A stretch of DNA of 64,000 nucleotides from Prochilodus magdalenae (taxonomy: Eukaryota > Chordata > Actinopteri > Characiformes > Prochilodontidae). The stretch lies in NCBI GenBank assembly GCA_024036415.1, contig JAMWET010001950.1, positions 378,001-442,000 of the forward strand. Direction: 5' to 3'. Positions 33,823 through 45,859 of the stretch are shown here, one piece after another (the stretch's first letter is position 1; each line of letters begins with the position of its first letter). The notes under the pieces were generated by a model. It was not told where the DNA came from. It saw only the letters and a list, made by a program, of their open reading frames with translations, and made no database searches. A program made the position numbers and the translations under genes.

Positions 33823-36800
33823 ATTTTCTTAAAATAGTAATCATTATTAACTGCTCGTAGGCGGGCCGCATACAAGGGAAATGTGAGCACTTAAAACTCT
33901 GCTCTGGGTTTCTTTGGCTGTTTAACACCAGTCAACACTAACAGCTGAGGTATTGCACAGGGTGTCTCAAAAATCAAATTTCCTACCCTTATCTCCCCAA
34001 GGTGGTGGCATTTTCCCCCTTCCCCCATAGCTTCTGTCTAATATTGGATCACTGCCTGCCACACAGTTTTCCTTTTACATGGGTGTTTCCTTACTTGTAA
34101 GAGATGTAACGTTGTAGTTTTTGATGTTACTCAGTGCAGGATCCACAATACCGTTAATGCTGTTCGTTTGTTAGTCTGTAAGATGAGATGATCAACAGAT
34201 GAATTGCATGAGAGTATATGTGTACTGGCATCGGGACACACCCTGTGGAAGACAAGGGGTGGATGGAGTGATGGCTCATTATCATATAAAGTAACAGACA
34301 CTCAAACCAACCCTTGGGATCAGTTATCTCTTATCTTATTAAGACCCCACAGAACTGTTTTAACATGTGAAAGAGGGCCATAACCCTATCACCACCAAGT
34401 TAATAAGCTTTTCTACAAAGAACCATTTAATCTCAGGCCGGTCTGAATTACTTTTACGTGTCAGCTATTGAATTTTGCAGAAATGGAAAAATCAGTGGAA
34501 TTTCCACTCAACAAACATGAAATATCATGTTCCATCTATTGCAACTGTATGTTAGCTTATTCTGTTTATCTGACATTCTCCTTACTGAATAGTATACAGA
34601 GCCAGCAGGTGCAAAAATGAGTCAAAGTCCCCATATAGCACCCACTCACACTGTGTGATACTGTTAGCTGTGCAGTTTTGTGGTTTTATGGTTTGGAGGA
34701 AATGTGAAAATGTATGAGAGACTGTTTTGGGTACTATGGGACGAGCCTTGGACCCTCCCAGAGAATCTTCAGCTTGTGGGCGTGTTGAAAGAGCCAACAA
34801 TTCAAAGAGAACTCAGTCAACCCTGGTGAATGTCTTCTGATGGATGTAAGCGGATTATCTAGTACTGCCATCACGCTGTCATCCATGTAATATGGATTTT
34901 GCATTTGAGACCTGAACAAAAGTTCAAGCCTTTTTAAGGCCTGCGTGTGTATGCAAAGACATATGGTGTGGTACAAAAGTTCTAGAGCCCACACACACAC
35001 CATATGTTAGGGTGACTCTGTAAAGCTACTTCTTTGAACTTTAATATAAACAATGTCAGACACAGTGCAGTGCAGTGAAGGGCTTCCATCTTGCAGCTCA
35101 GTATTATTTTAAGATGTGTGAATATCCTGATTCATCAGTCAGCAGAACAATCTATCGGTTTTTCCACAAATCCATGCAGTAATCAGATGGAGGAAGGAAA
35201 TGCTCCGCAGTGATGAAGTGGAGCATGCTTGTTAACTCAGTATTTCTGGCTTCCTGTGTAAACTGCATCTCTCTCACTGATTCATTCATCCAGACTCCTC
35301 CCACCAATGCATTCATTTATCACAGCTGTTTAAACAAGCTTGGACAAGCTTTACGTAACGTTGGTGACCAACACGTTTAGTCTAATAAGAAGCTATAGCT
35401 CTAAAAATATCCAGATGTGAAGAAGGTTATTCATTTAATCAGATGCTATTTATTGGTATGGGTGTGAAGGTCACACACTGTTAAGATCAGATTGTAGTCA
35501 GGGGTGGCATCACACCTCTAAAGTGGTGGTATAAAACTTGGCTCCACTTCACTGGGTTCAACCTCAGAGAGCAAAGGGGTTTGGGGTTTGGTGACCTTGT
35601 TAGATAAACTACGGATGATCTGAAACAAAGAAGAAGCAGTGTGTGCAGCAGCCTGGAGATGACGATGTGAGGTCCCTTCCTGCTTGGGCCATGCCATTCA
35701 GGTAGCATCACCTGCCTTTATCTCCTCATGGCTCATCCACTAGATTAGGCATAAACTAATTTCAGGGATCCCTCCACTCAGGAACCATTCCAACTAAACC
35801 AATGGACTGTGAAAGAGAGGAAAGGTAGACTGTAGGGCCCCACCCCCAAAGAAACCTCATAGGTGCACTAAGTACTGAAAGAGACCAATGACAATGCTCT
35901 CTTTGTCAGTCTCCCACTATATATGTGTGTTGTTCTTTCTCACTCTCTAAAAATGTGGTTTCTGGGATACTGTCCATAATTTGGGGGCATCACGTAGCCA
36001 GTATTAAAATGCAGGAGACTCCTGGAACTTCCATGGAGTTGGATGGAGCTAACTTGCAGAGAGTAGTAAGCTGATGTGCATTGCGAAAAGCATACTGTGG
36101 TGCTGAACCTGTGTTTGGTGTGGACCATCACGAAGTGTATTCCCACCCGCAGCGTACTGAAGCAGGGTTCACTAGACCTGAGTACGAGTGGTGTGTTCAC
36201 ACGTCACCGTGCTTCATCGGATTACTGAGCTGCAGCTCCTCACGCTCAAAATGAACTCATGTGTTGCGTCCCCTCGGCTCAGATGAAGATTTGATCGAGT
36301 TATTTGGCTTTGTGTCTACAGTTTAACGTTCCATGTGATTTAGTTGGTAGAGGTTGTCTTATTGAGGTCAGCCTCCTAACCCCAATCAGAAAGTGGTGGG
36401 CTATGGCCCCAGTACTTAGAAGGTGTTGGGTCAAAATGCCTGCTTGCCCCCATGATTCAAGTGTGTTCTGAGGATTGAGCTACCTTGTCGAAATGTCCTA
36501 GCGTAACTCGTATTTATAGGCAGCGCCATACATAAACCTGTATGAAGTAGCCTAAATCACCTTATCAGAAGGTAATAACGGTTAGCTGAGTGTGCCTTAG
36601 TCATACAGTCATACACTCAAAATGAGGCTGAATTCACATTAACAAAATTAATAAGCATTTAGAAATCCCCTACTGTACTACACTAGTGATGTGTGCTGGG
36701 GGGTGGGACACTCAAAGGGTAGGACATGAATGTAGTCATTTAACCAAGCTAACGTTAGCATGGTGGCTAATGCATTGCTGGTTAGTTTGCTATAATGGCA

Positions 36801-36965
36801 CAGTCTAGCTAAGTATAGTGGACACCCAACAATATGTAATGAATCTAAACTGTCTGAATATGGATATGTCAAAGCTTTTCCAAGCTCAGGACAGCTGCTA
36901 TGCAAGTTCACAGTTGTGCCTGAATTATTAATGTAATTGAGAAATAGTGAAAAATGTTTTTTGCT
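33823..36965. other. Unassigned single-copy DNA
   Basis: About 3.1 kb with no recognised gene, tandem repeat or transposon end. Minus-strand frames at 34582-34800, 34734-35003, 35487-35711, 35940-36200 and 36678-36911 are short, without domains or convincing splice context. The GTTGGTAGAGGTTGTC...GGTCAAAATGCC region near 36345-36440 might be a degenerate tRNA-type SINE head, but I cannot support it. Confidence 0.45.
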
Positions 36966-37019
36966 CTAATAAGATTGAATATGTAGGCCACTATGATACC
37001 AAAGCTGTCACCTCCCCTA

Positions 37020-37141
37020 TAATCAGGGTTGGGTAGTAACAGAATGCATATAGATACCTGAGTTATAGATACCTATAGATATATAGATACCTGAGATACC
37101 TGAGGATACAGAAACCTATAGAAAAAAAAAAAATAAAAAAA

Positions 37142-37214
<73 letters not shown>
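37020..37214. repeat. (TA)n microsatellite with A-rich lead
   Basis: A (GATACCT)-like and poly-A region runs into a clean TA run, 37147-37214. The preceding CAGGGTTGGGTAGTAAC resembles the end of a common fish hAT-type MITE, but its partner end was not found. Confidence 0.8.
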
Positions 37215-37215
<1 letters not shown>

Positions 37216-37617
37216 CAGTACCAGTAGAAAACTGATCTTGTGATTCCCATTATAAAATTCTATAGTTGACTGGATGTATATCTAAATGTTGTGAACGTTA
37301 ACCTGCAAGATGCTTTCATTGGCACTAATGTTGAACCAAATTCATATTAACTGTAGCTCTGCAACATGAAAAGAGAGTCAAGTCTCATGAGCAGTAACTG
37401 ATTTCTGGTTTCAACTGTTCATTATGATGATGGTGAATTGTTGTTATGTGTAAATGACAACTATTTCTCACTGGGACAATCAGCAGCAAGTGAGTAAATC
37501 CAGTAGACACTCCCATCTCAGTCAGTCATAAATTTAACTGATGCCCTAAAATGACATTACTCCACCTCCCCATGTAAAGCTAATCTGAATAGGACTACAA
37601 ACCTATATATATTTATA
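37215..37617. other. Unassigned DNA
   Basis: Unique AT-rich sequence. No gene. Confidence 0.4.
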
Positions 37618-38030
37618 TATCAAATCAAATCACTTTTATTGTCACATCACATTTTCACAGGTGTGAAGGTGAGTGAAAAACGTAGGTGTGTAGTCCCTTA
37701 CAGTACTTCAATACACACATATAAATAGACAATAAATATATACAATACTAAGCACTAAAATCTCTGTTTACACTAATTTACAGTTATGAATAAAGTTATG
37801 AATAAAAACTATGATATATGCAGATGTACACATTACCATATAGCACTATGGTAAGGCAGAGGTAGATGAGAGATGCAGGGTATATACAGGGCATAGAATA
37901 TTATATATGTATATACATACGCTACAGATATACAGTGTGGATGGAAGATAACAGTAGGTATGTCCATATGTGCGAGTGTAAAGTGCAGAGTGATGATTGT
38001 CCATGGAGATCATCGTTTAGATGGTTTTGG
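37618..38030 (-). mobile_element. Non-LTR retroposon 3' region, TTTGA-tailed
   Basis: Starts TCAAATCAAATCACTTTTAT and TGTCACATCAC. On the minus strand this is GTGATGTGACAATAAAAGTG followed by TTTGA repeats: a poly(A)-like signal and short tandem tail typical of fish LINE/SINE 3' ends. The rest (TGAAAAACGTAGGTGTGTAG, AATAAATATATACAATACTA) is its UTR. The 5' limit is vague because of the AT repeat at 38031-38054. Confidence 0.6.
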
Positions 38031-38179
38031 TGATATATATATATATATATATATTTCTATATATTGCTCCACTTAGATTTTGTCGTCTCACTAAATGTGA
38101 GACCTGTTAGAAAGTAATCCAAATGAGGGTACAATTACATTTAACAAGTGCGCAGTGATCAGTAAGGAATAAATTTTAA

Positions 38180-38560
38180 AGTTTCCCTCCCGGCCTCCCA
38201 GTAAAGTTTCCAGCCCAACTCGAATGCTAATGCTCCACCTTCAAAACCCACGTAATCAATTTTGCATGGGAAATATTTCAAACAGCATCAGGAATCCCTG
38301 TGTCTGCCTCTCCGGCCCAGACTGCAGTCTGTGCATTTATACTCCATATCGTGACCCCAAATGGCCCATCCGGATATTCTTCACACCCATAACATATTCC
38401 CGCACGGATCGATGCTAAGAGCATGAGAGGGCTATGGAATTCCTCTTCGTGAACTGCCTGCCGGTCTGAGTGGAGGATCAATAGCACACATCCTCTTCAA
38501 GACAGCCCACATGGAAGAGTGACTGACCAGAGGCTATTCTCTGTTCCTGCCTGCCCTCAG
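38180..38560. promoter_or_regulatory. Candidate conserved non-coding block
   Basis: Unique, balanced composition amid repeats, with CGTAATCAATTTTGCATGGG (homeobox/POU-like), GCATTTATACTCC and GATCAATAGCAC words. Short frames on both strands lack domain character. Composition only. Confidence 0.22.
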
Positions 38561-38948
38561 TAGCACTGCAGGCAAGTGCAAAAATGGACAAATGCGATGT
38601 CTGTGCACAGTGACAAAGCATATCCCATAATACAATCTTCAATTATCTTTAACACTTCAATGGAAAACAGTCTGCCTGTCAAAAAGTCGGAACTAAGTTC
38701 CCTGTGGGTGAAAATTCACTTTACTGTTTTGTTGCCAGTTACAAAAGAAACTCCTGAAGCTAGTTGCTGGAATTTGCATATGCCAAGTGGCATATACTTC
38801 TATGAGGAGCAGGTTTTTCCTAACTAATTATTTTGACAGGTTGTAAAACTATTGATAAAGCATCCGATTAGTCTTTAATATCAAATTATTATAAGTTATT
38901 ATATATAGACAGTATTTTAAAATGTCAACAAAGCATGCATCTATCCAT
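38561..38948. other. Unassigned DNA
   Basis: Unique sequence with an 83-codon plus frame (38576-38827) that shows no recognisable feature. Confidence 0.4.
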
Positions 38949-38951
38949 CCA

Positions 38952-39004
<53 letters not shown>
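38949..39004. repeat. (ATCT)n microsatellite
   Basis: About 13 ATCT units, preceded by CATCCATCCAT. No retroposon UTR is attached here. Confidence 0.95.
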
Positions 39005-39189
39005 GTAATCCAACCGTTCTCTCTACCTATTCTCCCTGTGCATTGGGTCAAAATGAACACGTCCTCTCTTCCAGGAAGCTTCACTACGGCTCTGGTTGTT
39101 CTAAACCTCTTAGTTATTCCCTTTATAATTTGGATACAGGCATTTTCAGGCATGCATATGTTGTTTTTGCAGCCATTACCGGATTTATT

Positions 39190-39285
39190 AAAGGCAGTTT
39201 AGCCCCTGCATCACCTCATATGATTAACCTTGTAAGTCGCTCTGCATAAGAGCGTCAGCTAAATGCCATAAATGTAAATGTCATA
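39190..39285 (+). mobile_element. SINE 3' tail fragment
   Basis: Reads TGATTAACCTTGTAAGTCGC, TCTGCATAAGAGCGTCAGCT, AAATGCCATAAATGTAAATG: the same tail as the SINE at 44574-44790, with head and body missing. Confidence 0.8.
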
Positions 39286-39569
39286 TTTATACCCCAGGGA
39301 ATAGGGAAGTGATGTTGTGAACATTTAGATGACCCTAATAAAGTATCTAAAAATATGAATGGCAACATGTATTAGTTTCATTTTAAATTTCTAGAAGAAT
39401 GTATTAAGCGCTGTATGCTAGATTTCTCTTTTCGTTTTTTAGAGTAAGGTAGAACACAGTGCTACTGTATAGTGGATAATCAGGATTATGTAGTATGCAT
39501 AAGCTCACCATACAAAACAGTTGTTCCCTGTGACTGAGACATACCTAACAGTCTGTGATGCCTCCACGA
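39286..39569. other. Unassigned DNA
   Basis: Unique sequence. Nothing recognised. Confidence 0.4.
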
Positions 39570-39980
39570 GTACCAACAACAGCTGTGATTCAATGTGGCA
39601 TGGGCTGGAGAACTTTCTGGATGTAGGCCTCTCTTGAATTAAAGAATTGTTCAGTTGGGGCAGATTTGATAGATGCCTTCCCTGGCACAGTTCTAAGGGG
39701 AGTTTCCTGTAGACTGGAAAAATAGCCACTGCTGGTAGACCCGCATGACCATATGCTTCCAAACACCTGCAGATTCAGCTACTTCCTTCACACTATGGCG
39801 TTTGGACATAGTCACGTCTTTTAGGCAGTCATTAACATCTGCTTTGGAGCCATTTACCACACATGGAACGAGACATCCACTGCACTGCACCACCTCTTCT
39901 CAATCTCCGGATCCCGTCACTCACAGGCAGCAGGTATTATAGCCTCATCATCCTTGTGCAGCGCCATCTGCAGGAGCATG
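39570..39980 (-). mobile_element. Tc1-like relic, family D, helix-turn-helix part only
   Basis: On the minus strand, 39893-39693 includes MSKRHSVKEVAESAGVWKHM then VMRVYQQWL, the N-terminal helix-turn-helix of a Tc1-type transposase. The plus-oriented copy at 54690-55085 shares both coding and flanking text (CCTGCAGATGGCGCTGCA-like end). Neither copy has a catalytic domain, so both derive from a deleted, non-autonomous parent. Confidence 0.6.
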
Positions 39981-40865
39981 CAGGTAACCATTTTTTGGTC
40001 TGGTGAGTGAAACAAAACACCAAACACAAAGCATGAACAAAAGAAAGACAGGATGTTACATCTGCATAATTCAAGCTAAGCAGCTGTTCTTTACCCCGTG
40101 TGAAAACTTCATGAAGGTTGGACCAATAGGAACGCTCCAAACCTGCCCAGAATGAAGTGACTTCACATCACCCTCCTCTCCTGCAAAGCTACCACTTTAG
40201 AGACCCATGTTTATCTTGGGGCTGCGATGGTGTGATCTTGCTCTTGTGCAGTTATTGGTGTGGAAGCGACTGAGCCTGGTGCTGAAACCCAAACCATGTG
40301 AGCTGTGCTCCAGCGAGAGTGAGTTCGTTTTCCCTGAAAGAGTTTCTCTCACTGTCTTAATGATGCGGCTGTCAAAGACGATGCGTCACAGGGATGACAA
40401 GTTCTACGCTGGTAGAAGACAAAAAAAGGGGAGTGCGTTATATAAGATATTTATTTTAGCAGCAGCTACGTCGCTGCGTTCCGGCTTTGTGAAGATCCTT
40501 GCCCATGGCAGCTCTTTTCCTCGCAATAAAACTAGAACAACAACAATAACAAGCAGCAACACAGAACAAACAGAGGACATCATTAGGGTGGGCACAGACT
40601 GACCTCTGTGGGAGGACGTGTGTGTGTGGGGTAAATAACACACTCCTGTATTTTATGAAAGTCTGTCTTTCTGGCTGGGTCTGAAGCTCTATGTGTTTTT
40701 GTTGAGAGTCAATCCTCAGTGGGGGGTGTGGGGGTGGAGTGGGAGTTAGGGTGGAGTGGGGTCAGGGCTGGTCAGGATCCACAGCAGCAGCTTTTAAAGA
40801 ACGAGTCAAAACACCAACAGCCAATTACACCCATTCCCAACTCCAGTGCTTCCTCTGAGACTCTA
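39981..40865. other. Unassigned single-copy DNA
   Basis: Includes a 131-codon plus frame (40207-40602) with an odd, domain-free sequence. I do not call it a gene. G-rich near 40720-40770. Confidence 0.4.
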
Positions 40866-40866
40866 C

Positions 40867-40904
<38 letters not shown>

Positions 40905-41234
40905 TATCTCTCTCTATTTCTGTCTGTCTCCCCTCGCTCTCCCCCTCTCTGTCTCAACATCCATCTCCTTCTGTTTTTTTCTCATTCTCTCTCCTATTCC
41001 CTCTCTTTCTTCTTTTTCTCACCCTCCTCCTCTCTCTTCTCATTCGTTTTGCTTTTTCCTCTCTCTCTCGTTCTTCCACCCACTATCTCCTAATTTTCTT
41101 TTGCTCAGTATCTCTCTTTCCTTTTTGCCCCTCTCTTTTTGTGAGTCATATTCTCTCTCCTCCATCTCAGTTTGTCTTTTTTCATTCTCTCCCCTCTTGT
41201 CTTTTTCTCACTCTCTCTTCCCCATCTCTTTTTT

Positions 41235-41310
<76 letters not shown>
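40866..41310. repeat. Polypyrimidine tract with (CT)n
   Basis: About 440 bp of CT-rich plus strand with two pure CT runs (40871-40899 and 41238-41308). The long Ser/Leu/Phe frames are artefacts. Confidence 0.92.
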
Positions 41311-41314
<4 letters not shown>

Positions 41315-41370
41315 TAGAGAAACTAAGAGTTAGAGAAAGTAGGAGAGATTTAAAAAGGCTGTCAAAAAGT

Positions 41371-41409
<39 letters not shown>

Positions 41410-41430
41410 TGAGAGAGAGAGAGCGAGCGA
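41371..41430. repeat. (GT)n then (GA)n microsatellite
   Basis: GT repeats 41371-41407, then GAGAGAGAGA to about 41430. A (CA)n run follows at 41659-41681. Confidence 0.92.
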
Positions 41431-41784
41431 CAGAGAGAGTGTGGGTGAGGACAGGGGAGGGGGGTAAGGGCGGTTGTGTAAGTGTGCAGGTCAGAGGTGT
41501 ATCCGGCTCTGTAGCTGTCCATGGTGCTGACCACAGCAGGTCTTATGGCCCCTTCGCTGCTGCAGCCATGAGACTCCTGACAGCTAACAGCATCAACCCC
41601 CCCACACACCCCACCCCCCACCCCCAACCCCTCCAACCCCCTCCAAACCACACCACCCACACACACACACACACACACACACCAGGGCTACAGCACACTT
41701 TAGGAAATACTTTGATACAATAGGAGAATGTAATGCATCCTGTTTTCACTCATAGGACATTTATATACACAGATCCCTGATATA
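41431..41784. other. Low-complexity and unassigned DNA
   Basis: G-rich (41440-41475), then C-rich (CCCCCCACACACCCCACCCC near 41598), then (CA)n. No gene. Confidence 0.5.
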
Positions 41785-41945
41785 TACACTCATCATCAAA
41801 AGAATAGCTGCACCCCGAAGGAAGTGTGGGATTACAGTGCTATAGGGATGGAAGATAAAGGCTACCAGGAACACTTAATAATGATACATTTAAACTGATA
41901 TGACCAATATTTACTGAGTTACACACACAGAAGTAATATCTCTAT
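41785..41945 (+). mobile_element. Tc1 family-A left end
   Basis: CATCAAAAGAATAGCTGCAC, CCGAAGGAAGTGTGGGATTA, then GGAAGATAAAGGCTACCAGG and GAGTTACACACACAGAAGT. This is a well-preserved family-A inverted repeat standing alone, so the rest of the element has been lost. Confidence 0.75.
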
Positions 41946-42647
41946 CCATCTCTTTTCTCTTATCTAATCCTTACTGTACATACTGAATATTCTCACACAG
42001 TACCTGCTTTCAGATTTTGCTGAAACAGTGAAAAAGTAAAAAAATATAATATGTAATTATATATACAGCAGCAAAAACTATTATTAAGTGCAAAGGGAAA
42101 AAAGTGACCTGAAGTAAAAAAAAAAAAATCATATAGCCTATATTAATATTACTAAGGGGTCTGTAAGTTGGGGAGAGCGCATAAAAGGGCATGGTCTCCA
42201 GTATAGAGCCCTGATTTTCAAACAAGCAGCATAATTAGAATTTAGAGTGTGGCAACCTGATGACCTGGGGAAGACAGAAGTACAGACGTACCGTCAGGAC
42301 GAAACCTTGTATCTCCTTTTTTACTTTCCATTGTTGACGTAATTTGAAATAGTCAGCTGGTCATTACACAGTAACAACCTTTCTTGATGAATCAACCAGC
42401 AGATTAAAATCACCTGTGTTCAGTTCTACGTCTTTGTGGCCTATCCAGTCCAGCCCGGGACTGTTCACCCCACTCTGCTTCGCTTCAGTTATTAATTATG
42501 CTTTACTAGACCTTGGGAATTTGGAAAATGTATGAACTGAGGGCCAGAGTTATGGTATTCTGTTTGTATTTATGTTTACCAGGTTGGTTTTCTAACCCCT
42601 GGTTGCCCTGTTCGTTATTTCAGCAGGTAAGTATCTATAGGTAATTA
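41946..42647. other. Unassigned DNA
   Basis: AT-rich unique sequence. No gene. Confidence 0.4.
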
Positions 42648-43170
42648 CACTATACTGCCAAAAGTATTTACTTGTCTGCCTTCACACACATATGAACTTG
42701 AGTGACATCTCATTCCTAATCCATAGGGTTTATTATGACGTCAGCTCACCCTGTGCAGCTATAACAGCTTAAACTCTTCTGGGAAGGCTTTCCACAAGGT
42801 TTAGGAATGTGTTTATGGTAATTGACCATTCTTCCAGAAGAGCATTTGTGAGATCAAATACTAATGTTGGACGAGAAGGCCTGGCTCGCTGTCTCCACTC
42901 CTATACATCCCAATTGTGAGTCAGAGAATTGACTATGTATTTAGTAGTGAGAAAATTTCACAACTGGACTTGTTGTACAGGTGGCATCCTATCATGGTAC
43001 CACGCTAGAATTCACTGAGCTCCTGAGAGCGACCCATTCTTTCACTAATGTCTGTAGAAGCAGTCTGCATGTCTAGGTGCTTGGTTTTATACACCTGTAG
43101 CCATGGAAGTGATTGGATCACCTGGATTCAATAATTTGAATGAGTGAGTAATACTTTTGGCAATATAGTG
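42648..43170 (-). mobile_element. Tc1-like deletion derivative, family E
   Basis: The ends are CACTATACTGCCAAAAGTAT and its near reverse complement AATACTTTTGGCAATATAGT-G, so both termini are present and the element is 523 bp. The interior joins antisense C-terminal sequence (GCAGCTATAACAGCTTAAAC) to antisense N-terminal sequence (AATTTCACAACTGGACTTGT, GAGCGACCCATTCTTTCAC), skipping the catalytic core. It is non-autonomous. The flanks do not show a clean TA pair. Relatives are at 59430-59960 and 63280-63490. Confidence 0.72.
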
Positions 43171-43455
43171 GGCCTGGATTCGACTTCCAACTGGGGCCTC
43201 CAGGTTCCTTTCTCTGTGGAGTTTGTATGTTCTCCCTGTGTTTGTATGGTGTTCCTCCAAAAGTCCAAAGACAAGCAGTCAGGTGAATTGGAGATGCTGA
43301 TTTGCCCCTCATGTGAGTGTGGCTATGCGTTTGCCCTGTAATGAACTGGCAGCCTGACCAGGCTGTTACCTGCCTTCCACCCACTGAATGCTGGGATAAG
43401 CTCCAGCACTCACCGTGACCCAGAAGGATTAAGTGGTTTAGAAGATGAGTAAGTG
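43171..43455 (+). mobile_element. SINE/LINE-type repeat with GTTTGTATGTTCTCCCTGTG core
   Basis: Contains GGCCTGGATTCGACTTCCAA, GTGGAGTTTGTATGTTCTCC, GTCCAAAGACAAGCAGTCAG, GGTGAATTGGAGATGCTGAT and GCTGGGATAAGCTCCAGCAC, ending AAGTGGTTTAGAAGATGAGT. This phrase order belongs to a very common fish and amphibian SINE or LINE 3' region. It abuts the Tc1 derivative directly. Confidence 0.7.
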
Positions 43456-44490
43456 AGAATGTTACATATATCTATATTTATAGCCAAAATGTCCCGCATA
43501 TATGTGATCTAACCTCCACCTCAGTAACAAAATGCCAGTGTTAAAAATGAAGGTACTTTGCTGGTCCTGTAAAATAGCTGTGCTTTTCAAGTGAGAACAA
43601 TTTTTATCCTGAAAATACATAATCCCTCCACCCTCCGTGAGCTCCTGCAGTGTTTTCTAGGTGCTTTATCTTCTCTGTGAGCTCAGCAGCGGAGCCCCTG
43701 ACACTCGCTCTCCTCCCCAGAGAGCCCCTCACTGCAGAGACACAGCACCAGCAGCCCTGCAGGTCAGCCACCCCCAAAAACAGCACTGCCTTCAGCCAGG
43801 AGAGCAAAGCAGAGCAGAGAGAAGAGAGAAAAACCCTTCTCCGGGTCCGTATTTCTTCCTCTCTGACTTTCAGCAGTGTTTTCAATCTGTAGCAGAGACA
43901 GTTCAGTACTTCAGTATATCACAGCGTCACATACGCACTGTATGGATATCATGGACTCGTTCAAACTCCATCACGCCAGTGTATTGAAGCACTGCAGCTT
44001 CACCAGTGATTTTCCAGACACTCAGATTAGATCTTAATTCACAAGCTCCCATTACGCCGTCACGCTCTGATCACGTGATGGTTCCTCAGAGCTGGTAAAT
44101 ATTCACAGCCTGTTTAGCCTCAGTGTGGCTGAGGGCGGAGAGCTCCCACACAGTTTTTCCTCCATCAACAAAGGTTAAAGTTCATGTGCAACCGAGCTTA
44201 AAGAAGGAGAAGGATAGGATTTCACAGATACAAGTAGCTCACAAATAGACTGTATATGAAGTAAAGGGCCCATAACCACAGTAAACACACCCTACCATAG
44301 AGCACAGTGTAGTTTCACAACCAGTTCGGCAGCCTGCTAAGATGCTAATCCATTTCCTTTCAAGATTAAGATTGGAGCTAAAGTGCTTACTGAAAGATTC
44401 ACGGTTACACTGAGGCATCAGCTGAGGCCAAATGATGTTGCCTGGATGTCTGTTATAACTCTCAAATGTCTGTATGTAGGCTAGAGCTGT
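43456..44490. other. Unassigned DNA
   Basis: Unique sequence, more GC-rich at 43620-43860. Frames on both strands there (80-108 codons) overlap each other and show no domain. No gene called. Confidence 0.4.
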
Positions 44491-44498
44491 GTAGTTTT

Positions 44499-45382
44499 TA
44501 GGGTGGCCACTTTCATAACCCCAAAAAGCAGGACATCCCATCCCCAAGAGGAGGACATCGTAAAGGGGGTGTGGTTGGTGTAGCTCAGCAGATAACACCA
44601 AGTAGTTAACACCACATGTGGGAGAATGGGGTTCGAATCCCGGTCTGGGTGACTACACTGTGCTACACCAATAAGAGTCCTTGGGCAAGACTCCTAACAC
44701 TACGTTGGCCCACCTGTAATGTGATTAACCTTGTAAGTCGCTCTGGATAAGAGCGTCAGCTAAATGCCATAAATGTAAATGAAATGTAAATGTCAGGCAC
44801 AGTGTTGTGTTCCGTTTTGATGAATCAAACGAACCACGTCATAGCAAAACAAGCTGCTTTTTAATGTCACTCAGAACAGGGTAACCAGACTTCTTCTCCA
44901 CTTTTCCCGCTCACACTTGGCTAGCTCTTCTTTACTTTACATCTTGCAACAACTTTCTAACCTCACTGGCTCCCCCTAGAGGTTATTCCCAGCCACCACA
45001 CACAGTACCAGAACTTTAGTTAAACTCATAGCCTAACATATATAACACATAAATGACACCTCACTCACCTAATTGGGTGGAACAGTTTACATTCGAGAGT
45101 CAGTCAGGTGTTTACTAATTGGCTAGCATTTGGAGGGCTGAACTGCGGTTTACCGGTAGGCATGTCACAATGTCACATGACCTTGGTAAACCAATGAAAT
45201 GCAAAGCATGTCTTTTGACATGGACATGAGCCAAAGGCACATATAATATTGTTTGCAAACATTTAAAATAGTTAATCCTGAAAAGAGGACTAGTAAGTGT
45301 CCATATGGGTATTGCACCAGACAGAGGACTGGGAGTTTCAAAACCGGACCATCCAGCCTAAATCGGACGTTTGGCCACCCTA
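44499..45382. mobile_element. Non-autonomous hAT-like element with nested SINE
   Basis: The ends are TAGGGTGGCCAC... and ...TTGGCCACCCTA. The 8-bp flanks GTAGTTTT (44491-44498) and GTAGTATT (45383-45390) agree at 7 of 8 positions. About 884 bp including a SINE at 44574-44790, so the host element was roughly 0.67 kb before that insertion. Near the ends GAGGACATCG and AAGAGGACTAG or ATCGGACG phrases echo each other. No transposase. Confidence 0.68.
44574..44790 (+). mobile_element. tRNA-derived SINE, full length
   Basis: The best SINE copy in the window. A-box region TAGCTCAGCAG (44581-44591), B box GGTTCGAATCC (44630-44640), body AAGAGTCCTTGGGCAAGACT and CCTAACACTACGTTGG, tail TGTAAGTCGCTCTGGATAAG then AGCGTCAGCTAAATGCCATA and AATGTAAATG repeats. 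It sits inside the hAT-like element, so it is younger. Confidence 0.9.
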
Positions 45383-45390
45383 GTAGTATT

Positions 45391-45859
45391 GAACCGCTAG
45401 CTAGATGCTAACTTAACACATAGAGGTGCTAGTAGAAGTTAGCTTTTTGATAGGTGTTGGTAAAAAAAGGCTATACTCATAAAGGCAAGGTTTTCACATT
45501 GAGCACTGTTATATTATGACATGAATGGCATGTTTATAATATTATGGAAAAAATAAAAATGGGAAAGTTAAAGAAATGACTGGTAGCCTAAGCCCCATGT
45601 TTCCACGGCTAACAGAAAGGGTTTCAGCTCCTTCTATCAGAGGCTCCCACCTCCAGTGCTAACTGCAAACAGGCCTTTCTGATAATCATGTCCATTGTGA
45701 GTATCAATATCATTCATATTTAATTTTCCAGATTATTTTATGGTGCAGCTATAACAATTTATTGCTTTCATAGAAACCTCCAGTGAGAACATCAAGAAGC
45801 GTGTTTAACTTTTAACACATAGTATTTTTTAGAATACGATTGAAATATACGAACCACGC
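45391..45859. other. Unassigned DNA
   Basis: Unique sequence. Nothing recognised. Confidence 0.4.

Noticed and set aside
36345..36440. Possible SINE head (GTTGGTAGAGG...GGTCAAAATGCC)
   Set aside because: Box motifs too degenerate and no tail is found.
40207..40602. 131-codon plus frame
   Set aside because: No recognisable domain; composition shifts along its length as in chance frames.
40846..41412. 188-codon Ser/Leu/Phe frame
   Set aside because: Product of the CT-rich tract.
44239..44601. 120-codon minus frame
   Set aside because: Crosses a hAT terminus and the start of a SINE; not a coherent gene.
44581..44640. A-box and B-box resembling a tRNA gene
   Set aside because: Body and tail are those of a dispersed SINE with several copies here; no complete cloverleaf is expected.
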